This document shows, in pieces, positions 23,396 to 36,291 of a stretch of DNA of 64,000 bases. A model generated the notes under the pieces. That model saw only the letters and a program-made list of their open reading frames with translations. It was not told the DNA's origin and ran no database searches. This stretch comes from Paramacrobiotus metropolitanus. Taxonomy: Eukaryota > Tardigrada > Eutardigrada > Parachela > Macrobiotidae. Location of the stretch: NCBI RefSeq assembly GCF_019649055.1, contig NW_026570269.1, forward strand, positions 620,001 through 684,000, written 5' to 3'. How positions within the stretch are numbered: position 1 is the stretch's first letter; each line of letters starts with the position of its first letter. The translations under genes and the position numbers were made by a program.

Positions 23396-26300
23396 TCAAC
23401 CATACAGAATATCCTCCGAGAAGGCACCAGCCATGCGCACACTGTCTTTCTTCATACACGCATACAACCTCTGCACACCGGGTCGGTTGAAACTAAAAGG
23501 CCGAGGTGCGATGGTCCGCAATAAGAATTCCTTCACCTCCACTTTGGGCAGCACTGCTTTTCTGTTTTGCAGCTGCTGCATGGACACTTCCGTGGAGTCT
23601 AAGGTCGGCGTCCGCTGGTCGAATGTTTTGAGGATGTGCTGTCCCAGTGGACTACGAGATGCACCCGGAACGGGGGTCAATTGTCGCGAATTGGTTAGGC
23701 TCTTTATAAACTGATGAAACTGCTCTTTCTCTGGTAAATCGTCAGATCGTTTGGCAGTATCCAGTAACGAGCGGTACGTGTGGACACTCTGTTCATTGCT
23801 CGCTACGTTTTTGATGAATTTCTAAAATTATGTCCAAGTATGAATATCCCCTTAAGGAATTTTTGTCCGGCTATGTAAATTCACTATATTCGACGTAGAA
23901 TACGTAATTCAATCCATACAACACAGTCTATGTAGACTATACAAGCACTAAAAACATTGCAATGCCACATTCTGTTTAGCATAATCATTGCGTGTAAGTG
24001 TTTGTTATTTCTGGCACCAGTATATACCTCAAAATCCACCCAGTTAAAAATATGATCCGAGAGGATTCGCGACAGCGATTTTGTCAGCATCGTTTGATCA
24101 ACCGGTAATCGAAGATCAGCCTCGTGCATTTCTTTTATCAGTTTAATCAGCACCGCTTCAGCAAACACAGGCAATAAATGCCGAAACACGTCACCAACGG
24201 TCGTGTTTAAAAATGATAATACCTATAAATATCGAGGATTTCAAACCGCCAAATGAACGAATTAAATTACTGTACCTTTTCAGCTTCAACGCGCTCATCG
24301 AATAATCTTTTCTGTCGTCGAACTGGTTTGCACTCTGCGGTTTCCCATGCAGTCGACCAAGCGCTATCAGCATGCGACATCCTTTCGCTCAGATGTCCTA
24401 AAACGAGAACATCTGAACAATGATTATGGAACAGAAATTTGCCAAGAAATTAAAATAAAGGTGAAGGCTTTATCTAAATATGAAAATTCAGACAACAAAG
24501 ACAGGTACAGTAGCTGGATGAGATACCTGCGCTTGCATGTTCTGGATCTTCTTCCCAGTCTCTCGGTGAATGCCAGCGCACAAAGTCCTCGAAACAGCAT
24601 CCCGGGTTTGCCGCCTAAAGATCATAAAAAACCCAGTTCAACATTGTTGAAATATTGCTGTACAAGAACCGACAAAGAACTGGCTAACAAATTGGCAAAA
24701 GTTGTTTAAGAAGACTGACCTTAAAAGCTGACATATCAGATACAAGCGCTGCACTTTGTAATTTAATCCGTAGCGCCCGTCCCACTTCGTCGTCATCCGT
24801 GGCCGCCAGGCGTTCCAAATGAGCCGCGGCTGCATCCTCCGTCATCGGCGCGACCTCCTGCGTTACCGGGATAAATACTGGCGTAACACCATCACTCAGC
24901 AGCTTCAGGCTGGTATGCTCGTGCAGTCTGCCTTCCGGCTTGACACTGATATTTTTTTCTTTCTCCTCCACCATCGTCTCCTCCCCAAACACCTCTTCGC
25001 AGTCGTAAAACTCTTCATCTTCATCCTCGGTAACCAAATCCTCTCCATCCAGGGTCGTAATGGAATCCACTGAACTTTTATTCGCCGGGATAATCAACCG
25101 TTCCGGACTCTTCCGCGAAAATGTGACCTGTTTTTTCGGGTTGGCTTGTCGGCTCTGCTGGCGCTTTTCTATACAGCAGTTCAGCATCTGGAGTTTCTGG
25201 TGAAGCAGGCAGGTTCCGTGGTTAGGGTAGCCTGGTTGAATATCGGTTAAAAGAAAAGAATTTTCCCATCGGTAACGGAGTTCAAGCAGCACTTCGTGCC
25301 ACAGATAGGCGACGGCTAATAGTCCGCCAAGGTTTTCAAGCACATAATAAACGGCTAAGGACAGCCTGTACGGAAAACTGTTGTAGGGAGCGGATTTCAG
25401 ATTGCCGAAGACCTGAATTAAATAATTACAGATACTCGTACAGCTCAAATAAAAAATTCTTCTATTATAGACTTACTTGTTCAGAATCTGCAGTACTGCC
25501 AGCTGAATTACTGTTTTCCAGATCTTTGGCTAAGCCTGAATCAGGAAAGAGGTATGCCAGAATCTCGTTCAACGGTTCTTCCGCAATGGGAACATCGAGA
25601 TGATAGCGGGGAATTCGCTTGTACAAAGCTGTCGACAAATGGGTTCGCTCCGGACCAGTTAAACGTTTCAAGGCGTTTTTCGCGGTGTCGACATTTTGAG
25701 CTTGGGAATTCGCGTCTGAATCCAAGTACTCCAGCAAAGATTGCACTGTTTCTTGGTGATGCGTCTGCTTGGCAAATTTTCTTAACGCGTCCGCTAAAAT
25801 ACCCGATGAAAAAAATCATTTATTACGGTCATGGCAACCCAAAAACTATAAGAAGGAACAACTAGCAGCACTAATTTCTTATTAAGCAAACTTGGAAGAA
25901 CCAATCAATCTTACATTAGTAACTCAATTTTCAACCACTCTGTTTTTAAATACAGTTCTCAGTTCTTACAGAGTCTCTGCGAAGCTTTGTCGTTCAAAAA
26001 TAACTGGACAGCCCACTTCGGCGCTTGCAACGGATCCAAATCCCTTAACACAACTTTCAATGTACAATAAATGCATAACTGTCATACGTTTAATATAGAA
26101 GTATCAAAATTTTATACTTACGAATGCACCGTAGTGTCTTCCAAGGCATCAGCATTGGCGTTAGGCCAAGTTGCGAGCAGATCAATGTAACTGCAGAAAA
26201 CATTTTCCAACTCAGGCAATGCAATCTGATTAGACGAGGGCAATCGCAAAGCAAGTAAAGAGTTACAAATTATCATATTCCATTGATCCGAACGGGAGCT

Positions 26301-28214
26301 CTCCTAGTTTTGGTGTTTTTGCCTTGATCATATCCTCATCCTCTTCATCCGCGCTGACCGCATCCGGTCGCAAGGTGACAGTGAGCTGCACGGATGCTTT
26401 CACGAGTATCGAGCTATCCATGATTCCCTAAAGTTAGTTCAAGATTGACTGTATTTTAGTAACAACTAACAGTAAGCACTTTACCACATTTTCTAGTTTA
26501 TCAAATTTATCGGTCACTGTCTACTGTCAATAATTTAAACCAGTTCTTCCAAAAACATTTAGTTCCTAATGCCGGGTAATCTTAATTAAGTATCAACAGC
26601 TTCATCATTTAGTCAGGGCTCACAATTTTTTCTTTGAAAATTTCCATTAGGCCTGAGAGGTTTCGGAGGCGATCAGGAATCTTTTCCAGATCAATGATAT
26701 CGTAAACGGTACGAAATCCACCAATTTCTGATACACCGAAAAACATTTGCCGTTGCTGAACGTCGAACTGTACAAAGACGGGCAGTGGACTAAAAGTAAT
26801 TGAGAAAACAAATGCAAAACAAGAAAAGCAAAACCTGCAAGTTTTATATGAGTACCATCGCGTATTAGATGCAGCAATGGAAATGCAGCTGTTGAGAAGT
26901 TTTAAGCGATCTTCAGACACCGTAGAATCGATATCGTTGAATGCGGAAGGTGACAGCACCAAAAAATCAGCTATCCCAAACCTAGAACATCATAACTGAA
27001 AAACAAAGCAAAATCCACAAAACTTGTGCACTCGATCACAATCAAAAAACACGTACCATTTTGCAAGAGGATGTAAAGCCGGAGACAGAGGGAAATCATT
27101 TTCTGTGGATAGTAGTTGTTCAAAGATAGCTGGAAAATCACCCACGGAAAACGATGCTACAATGTAAAAAAACCAACGTGTACACGACTAGTATAGCTTA
27201 AAAATGTCCTTAAAATATACAATTCGTTATAGCACGAGTTGCTCCTGGCCATAATTCTTAAAAATTATTCATACAAACAAGAGAATTTCCGGTGGATCAT
27301 CCATAAACAGACTGAATTAAACCATTTCAATTCCCAGAAAGATTAGAAAATTTAAAACGAAGACCGCCGCAACTTACTTTTCAGAAGCATATGACGCTTG
27401 GGATCGTTCAGACCTGGAGATTTTTCTCTGGTTGCGCTAGCATCCTTGGAAATGCTGTCCGGTTCATCCGCCACACAGAGTCGATATCTCTTCACATGGA
27501 ACTCAAAATCCGGGACATCCGCTATGCTCGTGGATACTTCTTTCCATCGCCCAGTGGTGAAACTATCCTAAAATGCCAGGAAAATCAATAATGCAAAAGC
27601 AAATTCAGACACACGAAAAAATGGAACAATTAAAGCATTTTATACAACAACTTCAACACCAAGATTCAAAATGTAAATAAGGCTATTGTAAACTTGCGGG
27701 AAAAAGAAACTGTTTCTGATAAGTAGAAATACTGCAGTGGTGCAATAGCAATACGATTTTCATATTTTATCTAAACGTAATTTCTATTATCCACAATCAA
27801 CCATACTTTGGGAAATTTGGTTTCCGGTGAGTAACGAGGCAGTTTCCATTCATGAATGACGTCTTCTAGTCTTGCGATAATCCTGCCAAATTAACTTCGC
27901 AGTTACTTAATTGTGTTAGCACGGCAATGAAGACGGAGAACGACAATTTGTATTTTGGTCAAACTGCGATCGCTCTCAAGAGAAAACTCAAGGCAAAGCA
28001 GAGAGCACAACAAACAGATCCTGCGACTTCCGCTTACCTTTCCCAATCTGAAGCGGTCGTGAAGTCCGTAATTTCGAAAACATCTGTGGTCTAGAAACAA
28101 GGAACGAACGCTTAAACACAGAGGGAGTGCGAAATTGAACGAAGCACTCTCACTAACATCCATTGCATCGTCCTTGTGGCGATACTTGACTTTAGAGTCC
28201 ATTTGGGATAACAT
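23396..28214 (-). CDS. RAB3GAP1: Rab3 GTPase-activating protein catalytic subunit
   Basis: Sixteen exons (minus strand order): 28158-28214, 28038-28090, 27807-27882, 27378-27567, 27057-27156, 26856-26981, 26624-26789, 26267-26427, 26122-26190, 25970-26043, 25477-25793, 24720-25412, 24527-24614, 24276-24397, 24028-24222, 23396-23821. They sum to 970 residues against 981 in human, all in phase. Landmarks are VFEITDFTTASDWER near the start, DLDPLQAPKWAVQL, LWHEVLLELRYRWENSFLL, LLHQKLQMLNCCIEK, PVTQEVAPMTEDA, NPGCCFEDFVRWHSPRDW, WETAECKPVRRQKRLFDE (about 741-758, holding the Arg region implicated in catalysis in the human enzyme) and the C-terminal EFLLRTIAPRP...RMAGAFSED. With RAB3GAP2 it controls Rab3 GTPases and activates Rab18 at the ER. 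Exon 9 uses acceptor TTTTCTGCAG (26191), chosen over a nearer AG because only it restores frame. Confidence 0.96.
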
Positions 28215-30388
28215 TTCTCACGCTTCCGCTAAATGGTCACAAAATTAGAAACCGTTACTGATCGATCAAAATAATTATGACAGGCATTACTAATAAGATC
28301 CTTTCATGATTAATTTACAAATATCCATCAAAATCATTCTAAAAATTTGATACCTTCCTTTTTGAGACCATTTAAAAAAATCCAAACAAGCAAGCAATTA
28401 CACGCATTGCACTGATTGCAGCACGCGCCGCTGTACAAACTGGCGGTGAAGGTGCCTCCCGCGGGATGGCGTCAGCTGGCTACTTTTCTGAGTTATCGGT
28501 GTTTTCAAATTTGGCATACTGCACAGTGCACAATGCATATCAACAAAAGAAATAATAATCGTGCTACATATATTTACTCGTTAGGTGTGTAGTACTATGT
28601 ACTTAGAAAACTCTTCAACTGATTCTCTGATCTTACGTATTTAACTGAATAATATAATGATTATCATAATTTCAGCTTTTGGTTTTAGAATCTTTTGTTT
28701 TGGATTCCCTTATGGCCGGGTATCGGAATATTACAAGCACTCCTTTTTTAGCACTCTGTTTATCACAGGCACCTAAGCACATGTAATAGTATTAGTTTCA
28801 GACTTTCAGATATTAGCAGATATACAGATATTTGGAAGGTTTTTTCGAAAAAAGAACTATCTTAGACTGTCAAACTTCCTGCCGATAATGGGATGATTTG
28901 GCCTGTCGGACAAATCTATAGAACGACCTCAAAACACATCTTCCAATTCCATGTTATGACCGAAAGGTCATCCGGCCATCTGCAACCTTTTTCAGCTCGT
29001 TTGCTGGTTTCCTTTCTGGTCGCTTTGGGCATTGTGGAATTCTTCCGACTTACACTATGGCTTCCGTTAACCAGCTTCTTGGGCCGCAGCTTTAGCGAAT
29101 ACAGTATTACAGGGTGTCACGTATGACGGTATGAGTAGAAAGTTAGTACTAGTAGATATGTCGGTTATAGAAAGTTTTTTTCGCATACCGGCGCTAGCTC
29201 GAGTATGTATTGTACAGCCATGGTCTGATTCGTTTACGTAGCTAACTGAGAGCGGGCGGGGTGGATGCCTGCATAAGAATTAATAATAAAATATGTAAAA
29301 AAATTGAGTTCACATATAAATTATCATTTATTAAAAATGGGTTATAATAAATGTAGGTGGAAGGGGGGGGGGCTTTAACGTACGGTTTCCTTTCTTTTTC
29401 TCTTATTATACTGTAATGATCGACGGGAAAAGTTTTCATAAGGCTCTGTAAAGAGAATACAGATAGAGAAATTATTGAAATACTCTGCGAGAACAGTTAC
29501 TTCATGTTCCGGAAAACGCAAAATACACATTTTCGCTTGCGCTTGCACGCAAAATTAAAGTAAAAACTGTAATATCTTTTGTTCCAATCACTCATTGATT
29601 TACGCCAAATTAAAGAGGTATACGGATGTAGAGTAGAGTATTGATACCTGAGAGTTGAGATTAACGACTAATATAACAAAACCTATTTACTTAATTTGCA
29701 TTCCGTGTAATGCATCGGTAAAAACAAAGAAAAGTCCTAGTTGTTCAATTATTGTAATACTGTTTTGACGGTACCTCGTTCGGTAATCATATTGCATTGA
29801 TAAAAATGATTTGTGGCCACCTGTTACTTACGTCTTGTTCTCGATCTACTGCAACCGTTTGCGTTACGTTCTTAAAACATTTGACAAAGGGCACTTGTCA
29901 CCTTCTGCGTTCGATGCCGTTATTCAATGGCAGCAGCGTTACATGGAATGTCGCGCATACATTAGAGGTGCAAACAGTGTTTTTTCTAAAAAAATAACCG
30001 AAGCTGCATATGTTTCACGTTCTTATTAGCAACGACGCTGACATTGACGCTTCCGGCCAGTTGAAGTAACAGTGGCTACCGCGATATATTAATGCGCTTA
30101 CATAAGGGGCACTGTACGAAAGCGAAAGTGTCCGTGAACAAAGGAATGCACGAGGTTAATCGATACTTCACCAATTCCGTACGCTGTGGAAATAATTATT
30201 ACGATTCTTCGCAGTCAATGCACAACGATGACTTAATAAGCAGTGTGTTAAGGTGTTTTACACTTTATCATCCAAAAACACCAAGTATAAAACTAAAGAA
30301 ACGATCGAACCAGGAAATCATAACAACACGCTTCGTTTGTTCTTTTCTTTTCCTCATTTTTAAGTATTAGATCGTCAGCTCGAGAAGA
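28215..30388. other. divergent intergenic region
   Basis: This spacer lies between RAB3GAP1 (-) and the Gly-rich gene (+) and should hold both promoters. The open frames at 28893-29126 and 29797-30029 have no recognisable features. A run of ten or more G lies near 29366. Confidence 0.4.
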
Positions 30389-30968
30389 ATGAGGAATATC
30401 ATTGTTGCGACCTTCGCTGCACTGATCGCAACCGGTAAGACGATAGCGGACATACGAGTAATATACCGGCAACACTAGCACTGACCGATAACCCGAATAA
30501 CATGTTTTATTTCTTTTGTTACGACAATATTTTTACGACATTTAAGATATTTTTTTAACCAAAAATTAGCGGTATCAGATCAATTTATCCGAACATCCAG
30601 TTCTGTCTTGTAAAATTGCGTTCTGATAAACTGAAGTACGCGTATTTTGTTAACGTTAAATTGGCATGCCGTACAGTTTTGCGAAAGCGAAAATTAACAG
30701 GTTGCTGCTAGCGCTGTCGGTTGCATTAACAGCATTCTGAAATCAAATATCCTTTGCTGCATTTTTTTAAAGTTTAATTTGATCTTGTATTTCATTTAAT
30801 GGATGTAAAAGCTAAATTGTGTATAGCAACGGGGAAACAGGTGCTAATTTTGCATTAATGTGTAAACCTTGCAATTGGTAACAACAGCAATGACCTTTTT
30901 GTTAAGGGCCCGCACTGGCCTCCTATGGCGGCGGTGGCGGCGGTTACAGCGGCGGCGGTTACAGCGGC

Positions 30969-31002
<34 letters not shown>

Positions 31003-31505
31003 GCTTCCCTCTTGGCATCTGGGCCAACTACAATCTGAACAACATGGTGCGAGCCATCTATTCCGACGATGATAACAGCGTTAGCGGCGGCGGTGGCGGA
31101 TACGGTTCCTCGAGCGGCGGCTACGGTTCCTCGAGCGGCGGTTACGGTAACTCCATGAGCTCCATGTACGGCAGCGGCATGGGCTCCAACACCGCCTTCA
31201 ACCTGGGCTACGACAATGCTCTGTACCAGTTCTATGGTGTCCCGTCCAGCAACGGTTTGCCGCTGTCGTGGTTGAGCGGCGGTAACAGTGGATCGAGCTA
31301 CGGCAGTAACAGCAACAGCTACGGCAGCTCCAGCGGTGGGCGTTATAAGCGCCAGGCTAACCGTGGCCGTGGACGCGGTCGCGGCCGTGGTGTCCGCCGC
31401 AACCGCCCGCTGCGACGGGTGCAGCGTTCCAGGATTAACCGCAATCGCGGCCGACCCCTGCGCATGCGCGGAATGCGCAACCGTAACCGTGGAATGAGAA
31501 TGTAA
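30389..31505 (+). CDS. secreted Gly-rich protein with Arg/Gly-rich basic tail
   Basis: Exons 30389-30434 and 30907-31505 give 214 residues. The first exon and the start of the second encode a signal peptide (MRNIIVATFAALIATG, PALAS). Next come long Gly/Tyr runs from GGC triplet repeats (about 30930-31000), a conserved-looking core (FPLGIWANYNLNNMVRAIYS; NLGYDNALYQFYGVPSSNG; PLSWLSGG) separated by YGSSSGG repeats, a dibasic site (RYKR before QAN), and a strongly basic RGRGRGRG tail of about 50 residues. The layout suggests an exported structural or matrix protein, perhaps cleaved at the dibasic site to release a cationic peptide. That role is inference; I know no named family. AATAAA near 31784 may be its poly(A) signal. 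Confidence 0.8.
30930..31005 (+). repeat. GGC/GGT triplet repeat in coding sequence
   Basis: An uninterrupted run of GGC and GGT codons encodes polyglycine in the Gly-rich gene and is likely length-variable. Confidence 0.85.
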
Positions 31506-32067
31506 ATTTTTGTGTCGTAACTTTTTTATAACGTTCCCGATCAGGAAAGGTCATACATTGTGATCATTTCATCCACAGACGAAGCTCCTAATTTATACAT
31601 TTTTTTAAAGATGCACCATTGATATGTTTATACGAAATTCGTGAACCGTACTATCGATACTGGAAACCGGAAGCGAGAAAACATACCCCAATTTATCTAA
31701 GCAAGTTTCAAAGTAGATTAGCCATATTTGCGCGCAAGGTGACTCTCAAAAAAGGTTGCGCGGTTATGTACGCTAACAAATCGAATAAACACATTCGAAC
31801 CAAAGTATCAAAAATCGTACCGTCACATTAAAATCAACTGCTGCTATGGAACTTCCCAATATCACAAAATGATAACAGATATTATTTCCGCCAACATCAA
31901 ACAACATTTTCTGAACAACCAGATTCTATTTGTTATTTATAAATTTATATATAGCTGCATTACGTCTATAAATTATCGAACCATATAAGAAGCATTTGAA
32001 TAGAAAATTTAAGTATTAAAATGCGGCAGGTCAGTAATACTCGAGAGACTATCTGTATAAAAACAGA
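31506..32067. other. convergent spacer
   Basis: This is 3' UTR space between the Gly-rich gene and NOS1AP. Nothing else is seen. Confidence 0.45.
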
Positions 32068-35000
32068 TCAAAATGTTTCATCATCATGGTCATGCAACAT
32101 GTACAATGAAGAGCATTTGACGCCGCTGTCAGGTGACGACCCGGAATGGTGTTCGTTTGATCCGCTACTGTTACTGGAGGAGGACTTTAGAGTCATGGCG
32201 GTTTTGGGTAACAGCGGAGGAGCAGTGAGATTAGGCATATTCGGCCCCAGCAGCTGTGCAATTTCCGTCTCGGCCAGCAAGTCCGAAGTGTCTTTTCCGG
32301 CACTATTCGAACTTCCATGGGGGGCCAATAAACTTTCAATAACATCGAGAAGCAGTGCGTTCTGTCTCAGTAATTCATCGATTCGATTCTGCAATGAAAA
32401 CTCATTTAAATGATATATGTGCCGTGTTATTAATCGAAAAAACATTTCAAGATCCTTAATAAACAAATCGCTGCTAGCATCAAGCGTCTTTCGAACAATA
32501 CATGGTCGGGGAGCAAATACTTATGCAAAACGCTTTATAGAGCAACAGTAAATGTATACATGCGCAAATGTAAAATATTCGGTTCTGAAAAATTTTGAGC
32601 ACGTAACAAGTCTTTTTAGTTTTCTCGACATCACGAATTTACAAAATCAGTCCATAGAAGTGTATGATACCGGTGAATGCATAATTATTCATATTGCGCA
32701 ACAAATACGCGTATATTATTATAGCATCAAAAGGGAAATCAGGATTTGTGTAATCGTAGTTCATGAAATTCTACCGAGAGCGTTTCGAATTCTGTCCTAA
32801 ACGATACCAGTGCTTGAATTGTGTACGCAAAACTGCTAAAACGTAAAAACCTGATGCAAAAATTACCTGTGCATCAATTCGCGCCGCCGTTTCGGATGCC
32901 AGCTGACTTTTTAAGAAATTTATCTGAGATTTAGCCACCCGGCCTTTCTGCAGCTCATGTTCCAGACGGACTTGTACGACGGATACCGGCGAATGTGCCG
33001 TCTGCCCGTTGGCATCAGCCGCTGACGCTGTCACTGATGATCCAGCTGGGAGAACGATTTCTGAGACGGAAGTGGGCAAGCGGAAATGGGAGTCGTATGG
33101 ACTCGACTGGACGGCACCCGCCAAATTGCTACCCACCGTGTCGTTGCCTGAACTAGTGCCTGCAAAGACAGCGAGGTTCAACTGGAGAACGGTAATGAGC
33201 AGTTTCGTTAGCTCGGCGTAGAACGACGCCTGGCCAGCGCTACAGCGACATACTATGCTTTTCAATTATTTTTCATCAGAGCACCGTCACCTTGCCAGTG
33301 CTTTTCTATTGTTGTATTCTTTTCGTTTAGCATGCAATAACGCCGGCACCATGTTATGTGTACTGACGGACCTGATAATGCCAAGGATAATCGCTGAGCA
33401 TTCAAGTGCTTGTAGTTATGACCCATTTCCGATACACTTTTCTTCATCGGAGCGAAATGCCCATCGACACCGTTGATGTATTTGCCGCATCCTTCGGCTC
33501 CGCGGTTGGTTTCGGCGACTGACAAGAACGATGGCGGATGACCAATGGTGTGCGAATGGGGAATCTGCAGCGTGCCGCCACCGGAAGTGTCGCCCAAGAG
33601 ACTACGCCGTTCACTGCGACTGGGAGAGCAATCAACACTATTGGGTTTAGATAACTGCTGTTTCTTTTGCTGTTGCTGCAGCTGATGGCACACTTCGAAG
33701 GCTTGGCCAATTGTCTTCACAATTTGTACCGCTTCAGCCTATTCACAGAAAATTTTCTTATTCCAAAAATGTTCGTTGTTTGCTTTTTAGGCCGGTTTGT
33801 CGTGGAGTAGGCGAATATTTATTGATAATAATTCAGATCACAGCGACTGTTAAAAAGTGATAACAATTAAGTATATTTCTGCTTAATAATGTTCATATAA
33901 AATCTTGTCAATGTTAACGGCTGAAATATATCAGTATGTCACTGGATGTGCATGAAGCTGTGGAAACAGCGCCGAATTGGGTAGAATTCTCTTTGCCTGT
34001 TTTTGAAGACAAAGTGCACTTGCCTTTTTATAAGCTTTGAACACAATGCACCGCAAATGATCGTTCTGATTTTCCCGGGCAATATAGCTGAATACATTGA
34101 GATCCTGAGAGTCGTGTGAGACATAAAAAATCCTGGAAAAACAAAACCATGAGCCTCGGATTAAGCACTCTGAATCGACGATGCCTACAGACGATCAATG
34201 TAGGGCCGGCACAGTAGCAGGGCTGAAACTGTGCAAAAGAGCACCAACGTAAACGTTCGACGATCAGGTTTCAAATACAAAACCAAAAGAGATTAACGCT
34301 TGATCTTTCCCCATTTTAAAACTGTCAAAGAACGACCTGAATAAAATCTGTATATTGAAAAGAAGAAAGAAGTAATATCTTAAAAGGTTAAGCTATATTT
34401 AAAACCGATAAATCACACGAAAGCAACCAATGTAATTTGATCGCAGAATACAAATTTTAATGCGGATGAAGCTATATACGGTTATGTGAAATGTAATTGA
34501 AAAAATATCCATCACATATTTGTACAGATAACTTTTTTCATCAGCAAACATCTGCACAACACGTCATAGATATAATCTATGAATATGAGCGCAGCGAATT
34601 AAATAGCAAAACGCGCTTCCGGAAGGCGATACCTGTGAATAGGATGATGAAGGATCGTCTTCTCGTCATTGTCAAAGGCCACCAAGTTATCCAACTTATC
34701 ATATTCCACCCGGCCGAATCCCAGGCGATGCTGGCCGTTATTCTGGCTACAGACACGCACACCCTCCACACTGACTTTTATGTCCACTTTCCGCTTGCCA
34801 GTGCCCTTGGTCTTGTGCTCGAACTATGCAATTAAAATGATTATTTTCATTAAATCGCGGCAGCAGTGCGTGATTTGCCGGGGGGATGTGGTTGTTTCAT
34901 CCAGAAATTGCACTTGCGTGTGTATGTTGATTTTTTATTACGCTTTACTGTAATGCGATTGTGCTGCAGAGTGTATACGCACCCGGACGCGGCGCATGGC

Positions 35001-36291
35001 GGCCACGATTTCCAATCGAGTTTGTGGCCGCGGAATATCCATCACACCAACCAACTGCAAATCACAATGGAAGCATTTCTTTCGACCACACAGAGAATGT
35101 TTACTTTTCCACTCTGCAAATTTGGTTTGCCATATGCAATGCAAACGGGGATACTGCCGCTTTTAATTTCTTCTAAAGGAAATTTGCGGTTTTTTTCACT
35201 TCAGAAGGCGAAAAACTAAAACAAATTATTTATAGATTTCCACTAGAATTCTACAATCGACAGGAAACTTTCACATATTTCATAAACTTATTATTAGTAC
35301 TGAAGGCTTTAAAACAGATAAAAAGCTAAGCCTATGAAATAATTGCGCCGTATTTCGTATGAATATTTCACTCGATGCCGATGGGCTGATAATTTCGATA
35401 GAAGTTTTCATTAGCAATAAGCGATTCTAGCTGTACTTAACAATCTCCGTAAGTGGCGAGAAAGAAAGATATCCGAGTCGGTAAAATATTTGCAGTTGAT
35501 TGCACAAAGTGCAAATAAACTGGTAAAGTAAAATCACTTTCCGGTGCGTAAAGCGGAAGACAAATCATCGACCGTATTTGACCGAACTTTCATGAAAAAG
35601 CCATATATAATGCATTTTCCCTGTTTAAGTTTGCGTACACATAACTGTATTATGCATATTGAAAAACAGCACTACGCATCAAACAAAATTAATAGTTGTC
35701 TCCATGAAAAGGTGAAAAACCAACCCTCCGACGAAAGGAGTACGCCGTACGATAAAGAGCAAAATTTAATGGCACTCGATTTTCATGGAAACTTCTATAA
35801 AGAAAGTGGAATTCTGAATTACTTCATTTTGCATACTCAACTTTTTAAAAATTAAAAATTATGTGTTTCATTTGTAATATTTTTCCAGACTTGTAAATTT
35901 GTTTTTCAAGTTACTGAAGCGGAATCTTAGCTTGTTGTAATATGTCTTAAAGAATTATAGTATAAGAGTAAATTTAAGTAATTATCGAATGGCAAAATAT
36001 AAGATACATATATAAATATATGGAGCTATACGATTTATTGTACTGTATCTGTATGTGCGTACCCTGTAGAGGTAACAGAGCTGGCATATAGTATATAATT
36101 ACCTTTGCCTCAAAATTAATGCCGGTATGGAAAGCTTCGTCGGGGTAAATAACCGTATCATCCACATCACGTTTAGCATTTGCGGGCACATTTGAGTGTT
36201 TCAACGACGGAAAAAACCTCCCCATCAGCCTCTTACTCCCAAACCTTGCCGACATGCGTCCACGATTGGCAATCAACGGTGGTGATTCCAT
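32068..36291 (-). CDS. NOS1AP: NOS1AP/CAPON-like PTB adaptor
   Basis: Seven exons: 36103-36291, 34983-35054, 34633-34823, 34024-34132, 33372-33738, 32867-33159, 32068-32388. Total is 513 residues (human 506). The PTB domain runs from about residue 55 ([13 protein letters not shown], then [18 protein letters not shown]) through [12 protein letters not shown] and [19 protein letters not shown] to [13 protein letters not shown]. An insertion (about CSQNNG to ILHHP) lengthens the loop after VEGVRV compared with vertebrates. A coiled coil near 380-440 has [17 protein letters not shown] and [12 protein letters not shown], as in human. The C-terminus is DDETF, where vertebrates end EIAV to bind the nNOS PDZ domain. 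Intron 4 starts with GC (AAAAAG|GCAAGT). The donor ending exon 33372-33738 is uncertain; 33291 is a phase-compatible alternative. Confidence 0.92.

Noticed and set aside
24347-24709. 120-codon plus-strand frame
   Set aside because: It is antisense to two well-supported RAB3GAP1 exons.
28893-29126. 77-codon frame with a hydrophobic centre
   Set aside because: No signal peptide, splice partners or family match; probably chance.
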